In this document: in pieces, positions 10,213-18,751 of the stretch | How positions within the stretch are numbered: position 1 is the stretch's first letter | Layout of the letters: every line of letters begins with the position of its first letter | Assembly: GCA_963828855.1 (NCBI GenBank) | Contig: CAWHGB010000006.1 | Coordinates: 1-64,000, forward strand | Reading direction: 5' to 3' | DNA length: 64,000 bases | Source: CAVVEQ01 sp963828855 | Lineage (GTDB): Bacteria; Chloroflexota; Anaerolineae; Anaerolineales; Anaerolineaceae | Program-made: the position numbers and the translations under genes | Notes under the pieces: generated by a model | Database searches by the model: none | Seen by the model: only the letters and a program-made list of their open reading frames with translations | What the model was told of the DNA's origin: nothing

Positions 10213-11506
10213 ATGTTAAAAGTCGCCGTGATCGGGGGCGGTTCCACCTACACCCCTGAATTGATAAAAGGTTTTCTTGACCGCCACGAAAGCTTCCCTC
10301 TTGAGGAGCTCTGGCTGATGGATATCGACCCGGAGCGGCTGGAGGTGGTGGGCGGTTTCGCCAGGCGGATCGTGGAGAATGCCGGCTCCCCGTTCAAGGT
10401 GGTGCTCAGCACCGACCAGCGCGAATCGGTGCGGGGGGCTTCCTATGTGACCACCCAGCTGCGGGTTGGCAAGATGCCCGCCCGGGTAGCCGACGAATAC
10501 TTAGGGCGCAGGCAGGGCTTGATCGGTCAGGAAACAACAGGCGTGGGCGGGATGGCCAAGGCGTTACGCACCATCCCGGTGCTGCTCAACCTGGCAAGCG
10601 ACATGCGCGAAGTTTCCACTCCCGGCGCGCTGCTGGTCAATTTCACCAATCCTTCGGGTTTGGTGACCGAGGCGCTCTTCCGCTACGCACCCGAAGTGCA
10701 GGCGGTGGGGGTCTGCAACGTGGCCATCCACACCAAAATGGAGATCCTGGAGGGTTTTGAAAAGCTGACGGGGGAAAGGATCGATCCGCTCCGCGCGGAC
10801 CTGAAAACACTTGGATTGAATCACCTGAGCTGGCATTACGGATTCATCCTGGATGGTGAGGATATCTGGGAGCAGGTCTTCGCGGCGTACCTGGATAGGG
10901 TGCGCAGCGGGCAGGACGAGGAATGGGATCCCGGAACGATCGAATCCCTGGGAATGATGCCGAATTACTACCTGGGTTATTACTATTACACCAAAAAGAA
11001 GCTGGCGGAACAGGAAAAATGGCCGCCCTCCCGCGGGGAAACTGTTATCGGGATCGAAAATGAGCTGCTGCGCCAGTATGCTGATCCAAACCAGAAGGAC
11101 CCCCCTGCGGAGCTGATGGAGCGGGGTGGTGCGTGGTACTCCACCGTGGCCACCCAGCTACTCGAACGCGCACTACAATGACCTGGGTGAGACGCATGTA
11201 TGCAACGTGCGCCATGGCGGGGCGGTGAGCGGTTGGGATCCAGACTGGGTGCTGGAGATGCCCTGCCGGGTGGATATAAGTGGCATCCACCCCCTGCCCG
11301 CGGATCCATTGCCGCCGGTGTGCGCTGGATTGATCGCCAACGTGAAGGCTTATGAGATCCTCACGGCGGAAGCCGCGGTCACCGGGAACCGGAACGCTGC
11401 CAGGCAGGCGCTTTTGGCCCACCCGCTTGGCCCGGAAGCCGACCAGGTTGGCGCCGTGCTGGAGGACCTCCTGCAGATAAACAAACAATACCTGCCGCAA
11501 TTTTAA
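10213..11506 (+). CDS. GH4 family glycosidase (6-phospho-beta-glucosidase type), one frameshift
   Basis: GH4 enzymes hydrolyse glycosides by an NAD+- and metal-dependent oxidation-elimination route. The N terminus has the NAD motif AVIGGGSTYTPEL, followed by NFTNPSGLVTEAL, the metal cysteine in GVCNVAIHTK and the metal histidine region GLNHLSWHYG. These features fit the LicH/CelF phospho-beta-glucosidase branch rather than the alpha-galactosidase branch. The frame breaks near 11155-11170, and the rest (NVRHGGAVSGWDPDWVLE) is in the next frame, ending at 11506. The ChbG-like gene follows ten bases later, the order seen for chbF and chbG in the E. coli chitobiose operon. Confidence 0.85.
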
Positions 11507-11516
11507 GGAACCGCAA

Positions 11517-12413
11517 ATGAGACCGAACCCGGTGTTGAAAAAATTGGGATTTTCTGAAACTGACCGACTGTTGCTCCTGCACGTGGATGATATCGGCATG
11601 TGCAACGCTGGATTGGACGCTTACCGCGAACTGTATGATTTTGGGTTGATCAGTTGCGGGTCGGTGATGGTGCCCTGCCCTTATTTTCTATCCGCAGCGG
11701 CTTTCGCGCAGGAGCACCCGCAGGCTGACTTGGGGATCCACATCACCCTGACCAGCGAGTGGCTCACCTACCGCTGGAAACCGCTCTCCACGGTGGATCC
11801 TGCCTCGGGGTTGATAGATGCAGAGGGATACTTCCCACGGTCAACGGACGAGGTACAGAAGAAATGCAACCCGGAGGCAGCCAGGCTGGAAATGCAAACC
11901 CAGGTGGACTGGGCGCTGCGGGCGGGGATGAAACCAACCCATTTGGATACTCACATGGGTGCTGTGCTGCACCCCAAGCTGCTGCAGGTGTACGCCAGGG
12001 TGGGATTCGCCAATGGACTTCCCGTTATGGCCGTGCGCATGGATGAAACGGGCTGGCTGGCATGGGGTACCGATCCCGAGACCGCTAAAATAGCAGCCCG
12101 TTTTGTGGAGGAGCTGGAGGAGATGGGCATGCCGCTGGAGGATAATATTGCGGCTGCTCCACTTGACGACCCGGTCGATAAGATAAACCAGTACAAACAC
12201 GCATTGGCAGGACTGACGCCTGGGTTGACGCATATGTATATCCACCCTGCGCCGGATTGTGCCGAGCTGCGTGCCATCTGCCCGGACTGGCGCTCAAGGG
12301 TGGGAGATTACGAAACATTCCGCAGTGAAGAGATGCGGAAATTCATCCAGGACCAGGGTATTGAGCTTATTGGGTACCGCAGCCTGCAGAGCCTGATGCC
12401 AGCGGCAAGGTAA
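11517..12413 (+). CDS. ChbG/YdjC-family carbohydrate deacetylase
   Basis: A 298-residue YdjC-superfamily metal-dependent deacetylase. The metal-binding motif HVDDIGMCNA is at residues 22-31, and PTHLDTHMGAVLHPKLL near 141 supplies the histidines. E. coli ChbG removes an acetyl group from chitobiose 6-phosphate, a step needed before the GH4 enzyme ChbF can act. Here the gene sits directly behind a GH4 gene with a ten-base gap, so the same two-step logic is likely. The exact substrate, acetylated chitooligosaccharide or another N-acetyl sugar, is not determined. Confidence 0.85.
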   Translation: MRPNPVLKKLGFSETDRLLLLHVDDIGMCNAGLDAYRELYDFGLISCGSVMVPCPYFLSAAAFAQEHPQADLGIHITLTSEWLTYRWKPLSTVDPASGLIDAEGYFPRSTDEVQKKCNPEAARLEMQTQVDWALRAGMKPTHLDTHMGAVLHPKLLQVYARVGFANGLPVMAVRMDETGWLAWGTDPETAKIAARFVEELEEMGMPLEDNIAAAPLDDPVDKINQYKHALAGLTPGLTHMYIHPAPDCAELRAICPDWRSRVGDYETFRSEEMRKFIQDQGIELIGYRSLQSLMPAAR

Positions 12414-12432
12414 ATCCAAGAGAAGGAACATC

Positions 12433-13797
12433 ATGGCAACGACCGCAAAAAATTACACGACAAGTTTCCGCACCCGCATGCTCTACAGCCTTTCCAGCTT
12501 CGGGATTGCCATCCCCGCGGAATCGCTGGGGGGGATCATCGCGTTTTATATTGTGGATGTGATGAACCTGCCAGCCACCTGGTTCGCCACATTCTGGATC
12601 TTCTACACGATCTACAATGCGTTCAACAACCCGTTACTGGGTTACCTCTCTGACCGGACGAAAACACGCTGGGGAAGGCGTATCCCCTATATTCTTTTCG
12701 GAAGCTTACCATACGTGTTGATCTACGCGTTGATCTTCTGGTCTCCCTATAATGGCAAGGTCAATCCGTATGGCTTGCTGGCTTATTTCGGCGTTCTGAT
12801 CGTCATCTGGGAGGGGTTGTACACGGCCGTAGCGACAGGGTATTACTCGCTGCTGCCCGAAATGTTCCCGGATTACGAGGAAAGAACCGACGTGGCGGCC
12901 AAGATGAATATCTTCCAGATCATCGGGCTGCTGATCGGGGTGGCGCTGCCACCTTTGATGGCCGAATACATTGGCTGGGGGTGGATGGCGGTCATCCTGG
13001 CGGTGATCAGCGGGGTGGCGATCTATATCGGTGTTCCTGCGATGTTCGAGGTGAAAAAGGAGGATACATACTTTCCCCTGGGAGAGGCCTTCAAGGCGAC
13101 CTTTGTAAACCGCAGCTACATCATGGTGACCATTTCGCAGACCATGCGCTTTTTCGGGACCGGCGTGCTGCAGATGGGAATGCTATTCTATGTCAAGTAC
13201 TGCCTGCATGCCGATCCGGCCACAGCTTCGTTGATCTTCGGGGTGGCTTTCCTCCTGGCGGCTGCGCTCCTTTACCCGTGGAAATACCTGGTGGCCAACC
13301 GCCTGGATTCGCGGCGCACGCTGATGCTCGCAAATGCCATCATGATCGTAGGGATGATCCCGCTCGGATTCGGGAGTTCCCTGGCGGTCGCCCTTGTGTC
13401 TGCCGCGATTATTGGGGTCGGACTTTCCGGCCTGGTACTGATCGGGGACGTGATCGTCGCGGAGGTTGTGGATGAAGACGAGATAAAAACAGGCGTTCAG
13501 CGGGCGGGCATGTACTTCGGCATGACCGGACTGCTGATCACCCTGGGCGGGCTGCTGGTTTCGTTGGTGTTCGGGATCATTGTGCCATTATTCGGTTACG
13601 ACACCATGTTGGATGTTCAGCCTGCAACCGTGGATTTGGGATTCCGGATCTTTTTAACGGTACCTGCGATTATTGGTTTTGCCCTGGCGATCGTGGCGCT
13701 TTATTTCTACCCACTTCATGGGGAGCGCCTGAAGGAGATCCGCGCTGAGCTGGCAAAAAAAACGGAGATGCGAAAACTGGCTGGGGAGACCGAATGA
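12433..13797 (+). CDS. GPH-family sugar:cation symporter (MFS), second copy
   Basis: A second twelve-helix GPH symporter, 454 residues. The signature YNAFNNPLLGYLSDRTKTRWGRR is recognisable in the first cytoplasmic loop, and it has the family's VVDEDEIKTGVQRAGMYFG segment near residue 355. It is only distantly similar to the copy at 6532, so this is not a recent duplication. Its stop overlaps the start of the kinase gene by four bases (ATGA), so import and phosphorylation of one substrate may be coupled. Confidence 0.87.
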   Translation: MATTAKNYTTSFRTRMLYSLSSFGIAIPAESLGGIIAFYIVDVMNLPATWFATFWIFYTIYNAFNNPLLGYLSDRTKTRWGRRIPYILFGSLPYVLIYALIFWSPYNGKVNPYGLLAYFGVLIVIWEGLYTAVATGYYSLLPEMFPDYEERTDVAAKMNIFQIIGLLIGVALPPLMAEYIGWGWMAVILAVISGVAIYIGVPAMFEVKKEDTYFPLGEAFKATFVNRSYIMVTISQTMRFFGTGVLQMGMLFYVKYCLHADPATASLIFGVAFLLAAALLYPWKYLVANRLDSRRTLMLANAIMIVGMIPLGFGSSLAVALVSAAIIGVGLSGLVLIGDVIVAEVVDEDEIKTGVQRAGMYFGMTGLLITLGGLLVSLVFGIIVPLFGYDTMLDVQPATVDLGFRIFLTVPAIIGFALAIVALYFYPLHGERLKEIRAELAKKTEMRKLAGETE

Positions 13798-14780
13798 AAG
13801 AGTATTACCTTGGGATCGATATCGGGGGAACCAAGACGCATGCACTAATTGCCACCGGGGATGGTAAGGCGATCGGTTTTGGCGAGGCGGGAACCGGTAA
13901 CCATGAGGCCGTAGGGTATGAAGGTATGGAGGTTGTGCTGGTGGATACCACCCGCCAGGCGCTCGAGATGGCGGGGATCAGCCTGGAAGAGATTACCGGT
14001 GCCGGATTTGGGATTGCCGGGTACGATTGGCCTTCCGAGCGAGCTGACATGTTGGATAGCATCGGCAAAATCGGGCTAACCTGCCCCATTGAAGCCGGGA
14101 ACGATACCCTGGTGGGTCTGCTGGCAGGCGCACATGGCGGCTGGGGCGTGGCGGTGGATGCCGGCACTGGGGAAAACTGCATCGGGCGGGATCACGCCGG
14201 GCGGATCGCACAACTCACCGGCAGCGGGCCGATGTTCGCGGAATTTGGCGGTTCGCACTCGTTGGTGGTCAAGGCAATCCAGGCGGTTTCCCTGGAATGG
14301 GGGCATCGCGGACCCGCAACGGCTTTATCCCAAGAATTTGTCCGGTTCACTGGAGCCAAAAGTGTCAGTGACCTGCTTGAGGGATTGACTCTTGGGTATT
14401 ATTCGGCCTATGGGGATGTTGCGCCTCTGGTATTCAAGGTAGCGGAGGAGGGCGATGAAATCGCCCGGGAATGCATTCGCTGGGCAGGCCGGGAACTGGG
14501 CAGCATGGTGAACGGGATCATCCGCCAGCTGGGGTTCGAGGAATTGGAATTCGACGTGGTGCTAATCGGCAGCATGTTCAACGGCGGGGCGATGGTGATC
14601 GATCCGCTCAAGGAAACGGTCGGTTCCTGCGCAGGCAAGGCACGCTTTGTCAAGCTGGAGGTGCCTCCGGTGGCAGGCGGAGCGCTGCTGGGAATGGAAG
14701 TCGCGGGGAACGGATACTCAGATCATTTCCGCGGGGTGCTTACACAAAGCACCCTGGAACTTTTGGAGAAGATCAGGTGA
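13794..14780 (+). CDS. BadF/BadG/BcrA/BcrD-type ATPase, probable amino-sugar kinase
   Basis: A 328-residue ASKHA-fold kinase of the family that contains mammalian N-acetylglucosamine kinase and bacterial glucosamine kinases. The phosphate-1 loop GIDIGGTKTHALIA is at residues 6-19, the phosphate-2 region is VAVDAGTGEN near 117, and the adenosine region GSMFNGGAMV is near 260. It overlaps the symporter stop by four bases. With no PTS gene in the cluster, this enzyme is the likely source of the phosphorylated sugar expected by GH4 and ChbG. Benzoyl-CoA-reductase activators share the fold but lack such sugar context. Confidence 0.82.
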   Translation: MKEYYLGIDIGGTKTHALIATGDGKAIGFGEAGTGNHEAVGYEGMEVVLVDTTRQALEMAGISLEEITGAGFGIAGYDWPSERADMLDSIGKIGLTCPIEAGNDTLVGLLAGAHGGWGVAVDAGTGENCIGRDHAGRIAQLTGSGPMFAEFGGSHSLVVKAIQAVSLEWGHRGPATALSQEFVRFTGAKSVSDLLEGLTLGYYSAYGDVAPLVFKVAEEGDEIARECIRWAGRELGSMVNGIIRQLGFEELEFDVVLIGSMFNGGAMVIDPLKETVGSCAGKARFVKLEVPPVAGGALLGMEVAGNGYSDHFRGVLTQSTLELLEKIR

Positions 14781-14785
14781 TCCCG

Positions 14786-15313
14786 ATGTTCGAAGTCGTT
14801 TTCAAGAAACTCGAGGAACTCACCCCTTCCGAGTTGGAAGAAATGAACGAGGTGGATCACCTCGCCTTTTTCGAAGAGGACGGGGATGACGATTGGTGGC
14901 AGGATTGGGCTGCGCCGACCATGCGCTTCCTGGGGAAGGAAAATGGTAAGGTGGTGAGCACTGTTGGCTTGATCCGCCGCGAGATCCTGGCGGGAGGCAA
15001 GTCGTATCGTATCGGCGGTATAGGAGGTGTTGCCACCCGGCCGGACCGGCAACGGCTTGGGTACGCACGAAAATTACTCACTGAATCCACGAAATTCATG
15101 CGCTTTGATCTGTGGTACCAATATGGGATGCTCTTCTGCGACCCGAAACGGATCCCATACTATACCAAATGCGGGTATTCTCTGATCCACAATTCGGTCT
15201 TTGTCTGGAGGGGGGAGGAACGGAAGTCCTTTTCGGAATCCTGCATGGTGATCGATCTGCACGGACTTGCCTTCCCGGAAGGTGAAGTAGATTGCAAGGG
15301 GTTACCGTGGTGA
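14786..15313 (+). CDS. GNAT-family N-acetyltransferase
   Basis: A single GNAT domain of about 175 residues. The acetyl-CoA loop is visible in GVATRPDRQRLGYARKLL (R/Q-x-x-G-x-A type) near residue 84. The ATG at 14786 is used here; a GTG at 14777 overlapping the kinase stop is possible. Its position between the kinase and the aminotransferase suggests it acetylates an amino sugar, perhaps reversing or balancing the deacetylase, but many GNATs act on unrelated amines. Confidence 0.8.
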   Translation: MFEVVFKKLEELTPSELEEMNEVDHLAFFEEDGDDDWWQDWAAPTMRFLGKENGKVVSTVGLIRREILAGGKSYRIGGIGGVATRPDRQRLGYARKLLTESTKFMRFDLWYQYGMLFCDPKRIPYYTKCGYSLIHNSVFVWRGEERKSFSESCMVIDLHGLAFPEGEVDCKGLPW

Positions 15314-15347
15314 AAAAAACCAATCTCATTTCTGCGAGGTGTTTCAA

Positions 15348-16613
15348 ATGGCAAATTTAGCAGCGTTAGGCGGCGACCCTGTCCGCAAGGAGGCGTACCC
15401 GGAATGGCCGGTCTATGACCAGCGGGATATCGACGCCGTTACAGAAGTGATCCGCTCAGGTAGGTGGGGAGGATTCCCCTGGCCAGGTCCCAAAACAGCG
15501 GAATTCGCTCAGAAATTTGCGGAGATGCAGGGGGTTCCATACGCTGTTCCGATGATGAACGGCACGGTGACGATGGAGGTGGCTCTACGAGCTGCGGATA
15601 TTGGTTGGGGCGATGAAGTGATCGTGCCGGCCTATACTTTCATGGCTACTGCAGCCGCGCCGATGGCTGCCGGGGCGATCCCAGTTCTGGTGGATATCGA
15701 CCAGGGTAACTACTGTATGGACCCGGTGAAATTTGAGGAGGCTATCACTCCAAAAACCAGAGCGGTTATCGTTGTACACCTGGGCGCGCAGATGACGGAT
15801 ATGGACGCCATAATGGAGATCGCGAAAAAACACAACCTGCTGGTCATCGAAGATTGCGCGCATGCTCACGGGGCAAAATGGCGGGGGATGGGAGCTGGCT
15901 CGATCGGGGATTTTGGCTCATTCAGTTTACAGTCCTCGAAGATCATCACCACCGGGGAGGGGGGCATCCTCACCTGCCGCGAAAAGCACATGGCCGAACG
16001 GGCTGCCAGCATCATCGATTGCGGGCGCGCGAAGGACGCTGAGGAAAAAGAGAACACCATGGGGGTTAATTACCGGATGACCGAGATGCAGGCAGCACTG
16101 GGGGTGGTGGCGCTTGAGCGCTTCCCGGAACAGATCCGTCAGCGAGCGGAGCATGCCGATTATCTGGAGGAATCCCTGAGTGAGGTACGGGGGGTGCGCT
16201 TGCTGCGTCGCGACCCGCGCCATACCGTGCGCTCGTTCTACCGGTACGTTATCGCGGTGGACCCCGAAGTATTCGGTGCCGAGCACCAGGCAGTTTGTTA
16301 CGCCCTGGAGCATGAGGGGATCTCCTGCTGGGATGGATACCCGGCTATGCACAAAAATGAGATCTTCCAGCCACGCGCGTCCAAACTGGCTGTTCCAAAT
16401 GCGTTCCCAGAACGGTTTGATTACTCGAAAATGAGCCTTCCGGAGACTGAACGAGCCACCGCGCTGGAGGCCGTCTGGCTGGACGAAAACATTTTTCGGG
16501 CGGGGCGTAAGGGCGTTGAGGATACGGTGAAGGCAATCCAGAAATTGACCGAGAACAGGGCAGAAATGAAAGTATTGGAAGAAAAACGCAAGGAAATGTT
16601 TGGGTTATCCTGA
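15348..16613 (+). CDS. DegT/DnrJ/EryC1-family PLP aminotransferase
   Basis: A 421-residue PLP enzyme acting on keto-sugars or cyclitols. The acidic cofactor residue is in VIEDCAHAHGAKW near residue 170, and the Schiff-base lysine in FSLQSSKIITTGEGG near 195. The ATG at 15348 follows GAGGTG at good spacing; the GTG at 15339 is less likely. The family interconverts keto and amino sugars, as in AHBA or scyllo-inosamine pathways. With the Gfo/Idh/MocA dehydrogenase upstream it could form an oxidation-transamination pair. It is the last gene of the cluster. Confidence 0.88.
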   Translation: MANLAALGGDPVRKEAYPEWPVYDQRDIDAVTEVIRSGRWGGFPWPGPKTAEFAQKFAEMQGVPYAVPMMNGTVTMEVALRAADIGWGDEVIVPAYTFMATAAAPMAAGAIPVLVDIDQGNYCMDPVKFEEAITPKTRAVIVVHLGAQMTDMDAIMEIAKKHNLLVIEDCAHAHGAKWRGMGAGSIGDFGSFSLQSSKIITTGEGGILTCREKHMAERAASIIDCGRAKDAEEKENTMGVNYRMTEMQAALGVVALERFPEQIRQRAEHADYLEESLSEVRGVRLLRRDPRHTVRSFYRYVIAVDPEVFGAEHQAVCYALEHEGISCWDGYPAMHKNEIFQPRASKLAVPNAFPERFDYSKMSLPETERATALEAVWLDENIFRAGRKGVEDTVKAIQKLTENRAEMKVLEEKRKEMFGLS

Positions 16614-16781
16614 AATAAATCAGGTTGAATAGGTGAATCAGGAAGACCGTGAACCAACCTGACAAAATTGATAACCTTTCTGACGGAATTGTAATGAAAA
16701 ATGGATTGTGAAAAAACAATAAACTTTCTATACTAATGAAGATGTTCTATACTAGACGCACTGTTGCGGAAGGTGTGGAAT

Positions 16782-18398
16782 ATGAGCGAAACAGGGATGT
16801 GGAGAAAATATAAGAATTCACCAGGTTGGTTGAAAGCCAGTGCGATTGCACTGGTAATTATCGTTTTCGGTTTGATCTGGGCGGTATTTTCCATTCACAA
16901 CCAACGCCGCGAGCAAGTCATAAAGGCGGTGCGGGATATGCAGGCAGTGATCATCCGGGAAGCTGCCCGGAATGCCGAAGCATGGTATGAACTGCGCGTG
17001 AACACCCAGGGTGCCGATCCCAATGTGGTCCTAAACGAGATTTTTATTAATTTCGTTGCCAATAATAATATTCCAGGGATGAGTGAAGTCTGGATGGCGA
17101 CCCCGGAAGATATATTTTTGCATCGCGATCTCCCATTTTCGAACGGGGCGATCGGGATGACGATCAAAAATTTATTTGAGGTTCGGAGGTTGAAAGGAGG
17201 ATCTCATACCGAGGGTGTCCTCACAGGGGTGGAAAATGGGTTAAGAGGCAGCGATTGGTATATTGTTGATCCGCAGCTCGGGAAAGAGATTGTTTCCTGG
17301 GTGCCTGTTTGGCTGGGAGGCAAGGGGTATTCCATCGCTTTATCGGCTTCTGAATCCCAGGTCCTGGCTGCCGGAGGCGTGGAGGAGGAGTTCAAACGCA
17401 ATTTCTTCCTGGTGATCATCCTTTCCAGCCTGCTGTGCGTTGTATTTTACCTTCTGCAGCGCGAGGAGGAACGATCCAAGGCGTATGCAGCGATACTGGA
17501 GAAGACCATTCAGGAAAAAACACGCGAACTGGAATTCACTAATTCTCGGTATAAGACTTTGGTCGAACAGATCACTGCTGTCACCTATGTGGACGCGAAC
17601 GACCTGGAATGCACGCCCATTTTTATGAGCCCCCAAATGCAGATACTTTTCGGTTATTCCGACCAGGAATGGAGGAGCAACCCGAACCTCTGGCCGGATA
17701 TTGTCCACCCGGATGACCGTGAACGGGTAATGGTTGAACATGAGCGTACGTTCAATACCGGTGATCCGTTCAACATGGATTACCGGGTGTACACAAAGAG
17801 CGGAAAAGTGATCTGGATCCACGATGAATCGGTGCTGGCGGTTGATCCTAACGGGATGAAGACCTGGCAGGGGGTGATGTACGATATCAGTGATCGTAAA
17901 GCGATGGAGGAGGAGCTCCGCTACCTCGGGCATCACGATTCGCTCACAGGTCTCTACAGCCGGGCTTTTATGGAAACCGAGCTCGAACGCATGCAGAAAA
18001 GCCGGGATTTCCCGGTTTCCATAATCATGAGCGATGTGGATAAACTAAAAACGGTTAATGATAAATATGGGCACGCCGTGGGGGATGAAATGCTTCGCAG
18101 AGCTGCCAGCGTGATCCGCAGCGCTTTCCGCGCGGAGGATATCATTGCGCGGATGGGTGGGGATGAATTCGCTGTGGTTCTGCCTTCCACGGATGCCAAA
18201 GCTGCTCAACAGGCGATCGAGCGCATCCAAAAAGCGGTCGCAAAGGAAGCCAAAGCCGGGATCGGACCCAGGTTGAAGATCTCCCTGGGTTGCGCGACCG
18301 GCGCGCAGAACGAGTCGCTCGAGCAGGTGCTGCGCCGAGCTGACCGGAACATGTACCAACAGAAGCAATCCTCTTATGCCAGGGATGATCTGGAATAA
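16782..18398 (+). CDS. Membrane PAS-GGDEF diguanylate cyclase
   Basis: The ATG at 16782 is preceded by GGAAGGTG. Helix 1 is at residues 19-41 and helix 2 at about 207-226 (NFFLVIILSSLLCVVFYLL), enclosing an extracellular sensor of about 165 residues. A coiled coil leads to a PAS/PAC domain at about 260-380 with the PAC motif WQGVMYDISDRKAMEE. The GGDEF domain occupies the last 160 residues. It has GHHDSLTGLYSRAF at its start and the intact active motif ARMGGDEFAVVL, so it should make cyclic di-GMP. No EAL domain is present. It is a single-gene unit between the sugar cluster and the metal leader. Confidence 0.92.
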   Translation: MSETGMWRKYKNSPGWLKASAIALVIIVFGLIWAVFSIHNQRREQVIKAVRDMQAVIIREAARNAEAWYELRVNTQGADPNVVLNEIFINFVANNNIPGMSEVWMATPEDIFLHRDLPFSNGAIGMTIKNLFEVRRLKGGSHTEGVLTGVENGLRGSDWYIVDPQLGKEIVSWVPVWLGGKGYSIALSASESQVLAAGGVEEEFKRNFFLVIILSSLLCVVFYLLQREEERSKAYAAILEKTIQEKTRELEFTNSRYKTLVEQITAVTYVDANDLECTPIFMSPQMQILFGYSDQEWRSNPNLWPDIVHPDDRERVMVEHERTFNTGDPFNMDYRVYTKSGKVIWIHDESVLAVDPNGMKTWQGVMYDISDRKAMEEELRYLGHHDSLTGLYSRAFMETELERMQKSRDFPVSIIMSDVDKLKTVNDKYGHAVGDEMLRRAASVIRSAFRAEDIIARMGGDEFAVVLPSTDAKAAQQAIERIQKAVAKEAKAGIGPRLKISLGCATGAQNESLEQVLRRADRNMYQQKQSSYARDDLE

Positions 18399-18426
18399 AG
18401 AGATTTATAGTTGGGGTGCCAATTGC

Positions 18427-18455
18427 TTGACAAAGACGTGCTAGGTTCTTAAAAT
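18427..18455 (+). promoter_or_regulatory. Promoter of the metal-transport leader
   Basis: TTGACA at 18427-18432 and TAAAAT at 18450-18455 with a 17-base spacer. The predicted start near 18462 coincides with the first arm of the leader's closing stem, leaving about 290 untranslated bases before the first gene. Confidence 0.82.
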
Positions 18456-18460
18456 AGGAC

Positions 18461-18751
18461 GAAGTCTGGTGAAAATTTTGGTAGAGGTTATTGGTTCCAT
18501 GCAAACCGAAGAAGCGGAAAATAACGGCGACAGCATCCCCCTTAGTACCCGGGGTGCGTTTCGCTTTTCCGCGATGATTGAAAAGATATTAGTTTACGAT
18601 CATACCCGCGCAGACTTTAAGCCTGCCCGGGCATCTGATACAGGAGGATCCGGCCAGGTAAATTTATACTGCCGGATAAATCCACGTGAGCGTTGCTCGC
18701 CGGATGATACCTTCTGTATCATCCGGTTTTTATTTTTTTTGGAGGTGCGAG
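18461..18751 (+). ncRNA. Structured leader RNA, candidate metal riboswitch of unidentified class
   Basis: A long-range stem closes the domain: AAGTCTG at 18462-18468 pairs with CAGACTT at 18611-18617. Inside it, GCGGAAAA near 18514 pairs with TTTTCCGC near 18565, enclosing a GC-rich hairpin (GCATCCCC with GGGGTGC). Downstream, ATCCGGC at 18648-18654 can pair either with GCCGGAT at 18671-18677 or with the same heptamer at 18699-18705, the latter being the 5' arm of the terminator. This is the architecture of a transcription-attenuating riboswitch. I could not match it to the M-box or yybP-ykoY consensus sequences that I know. A 103-codon reading frame across it starts without support and is rejected. 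Confidence 0.7.
18700..18740 (+). terminator. Leader terminator in front of the MgtE_N gene
   Basis: A perfect 11-base-pair stem (arms 18700-18710 and 18716-18726, loop CTTCT) is followed by a T-rich run at 18727-18740. It ends one base before the GGAGGTG ribosome site of the next gene, so it can only act as a regulated attenuator for the genes downstream. Confidence 0.9.

Noticed and set aside
18461..18751. Assignment of the leader to M-box or yybP-ykoY
   Set aside because: The genes downstream fit both, but I could not find the conserved blocks of either class, so no name is given.
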